A DNA stretch of 64,000 bases, taken from DASQUK01 sp963813485. GTDB lineage: Bacteria > Actinomycetota > Acidimicrobiia > Acidimicrobiales > VFJN01. Positions 63,951 to 64,000 of the stretch are shown piece after piece (position 1 is the stretch's first letter; each line of letters opens with the position of its first letter). Both the position numbers and the translations under genes were made by a program. The stretch spans positions 238,346-302,345 of the forward strand of contig CAWEZE010000020.1 in NCBI GenBank assembly GCA_963813485.1. Reading direction: 5' to 3'. The notes below the pieces were generated by a model, which was given only the letters and a program-made list of their open reading frames with translations, did not search any database and had not been told where the DNA came from.

Positions 63951-64000
63951 CACGCACCACACCGCATGACCCCCGTCGCCGACAGGGTTCTGGTGCCGAG
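63950..64000 (-). CDS. TadE-like pilus protein, C-terminal end (partial)
   Basis: The window edge cuts off all but the last 16 residues. The frame reads LGTRTLSATGVMRCGA before the TGA at 63950-63952, which overlaps the next ATG. Actinobacterial TadE-family pilins often end with a similar ATAVMRCG-type segment, and the position upstream of TadG fits. The assignment is tentative because so little is visible. Confidence 0.4.
   Translation of the reverse strand, partial: LGTRTLSATGVMRCGA

Overview
This is a GC-rich chromosomal segment from an actinobacterium-like organism. The clues are very high GC, frequent GTG and TTG starts, ATGA/GTGA stop-start overlaps, a tad/Flp pilus locus with CpaB/CpaE-type genes, and an IclR-controlled 3-oxoadipate pathway. 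Class Acidimicrobiia is plausible, but no rRNA or tRNA is present to confirm it. I saw no CRISPR array and no intact transposon. About fifteen genes are broken by one-base shifts, nearly all extra bases, which looks more like consensus error than gene decay.

Layout. 0.4-3.2 kb: frameshifted LuxR/AAA regulator. 3.2-11.7 kb: a complete hydroquinone to 3-oxoadipate to acetyl-CoA plus succinyl-CoA gene set (two-subunit hydroquinone dioxygenase, semialdehyde dehydrogenase, maleylacetate reductase, CoA-transferase, thiolase), divergent from an IclR regulator. 11.7-16.6 kb: CoxE-like VWA protein, ECF sigma/anti-sigma pair with unusual internal repeats, amidohydrolase. 16.6-24 kb: LacI regulator with a long inverted repeat, IF-1 and cold-shock protein, a divergent DisA_N/DAC-like protein, CAP-domain protein, lipoprotein amidohydrolase, homocysteine S-methyltransferase-like protein, ATP-dependent DNA ligase. 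24-31 kb: secreted HAF-repeat/M15 peptidase fusion, membrane protein, alpha/beta hydrolase with TetR, divergent sulfatase and haloalkane dehalogenase behind an operator/promoter palindrome. 31.1-32.6 kb: gene remnants. 32.7-35 kb: arsenic cluster (arsC, aquaporin, arsI-like gene, divergent arsR). 35-39.6 kb: second large LuxR regulator and a diguanylate cyclase.

39.7-55.3 kb is the most notable part. A tight minus-strand array encodes AllH-, AllF- and AllG-like subunits of oxamate-type transcarbamylase, a three-subunit molybdenum hydroxylase with a CoxG-like partner, a nitrilase-superfamily amidase, HyuA, HyuB and an acyl-CoA synthetase. A carbamate kinase remnant lies upstream. Together they look like a route that hydroxylates a nitrogen heterocycle, opens the cyclic amide with ATP, recovers the carbamoyl group by phosphorolysis and activates the carbon product with CoA. 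The substrate is unknown; a uracil/barbiturate-like or other cyclic ureide is my inference.

55.4-64 kb holds the tad pilus operon on the minus strand, in order of transcription: TadE end, TadG-like, CpaB, CpaE/TadZ, TadA, a VWA-TadB fusion, TadC and a DnaB-like ATPase.
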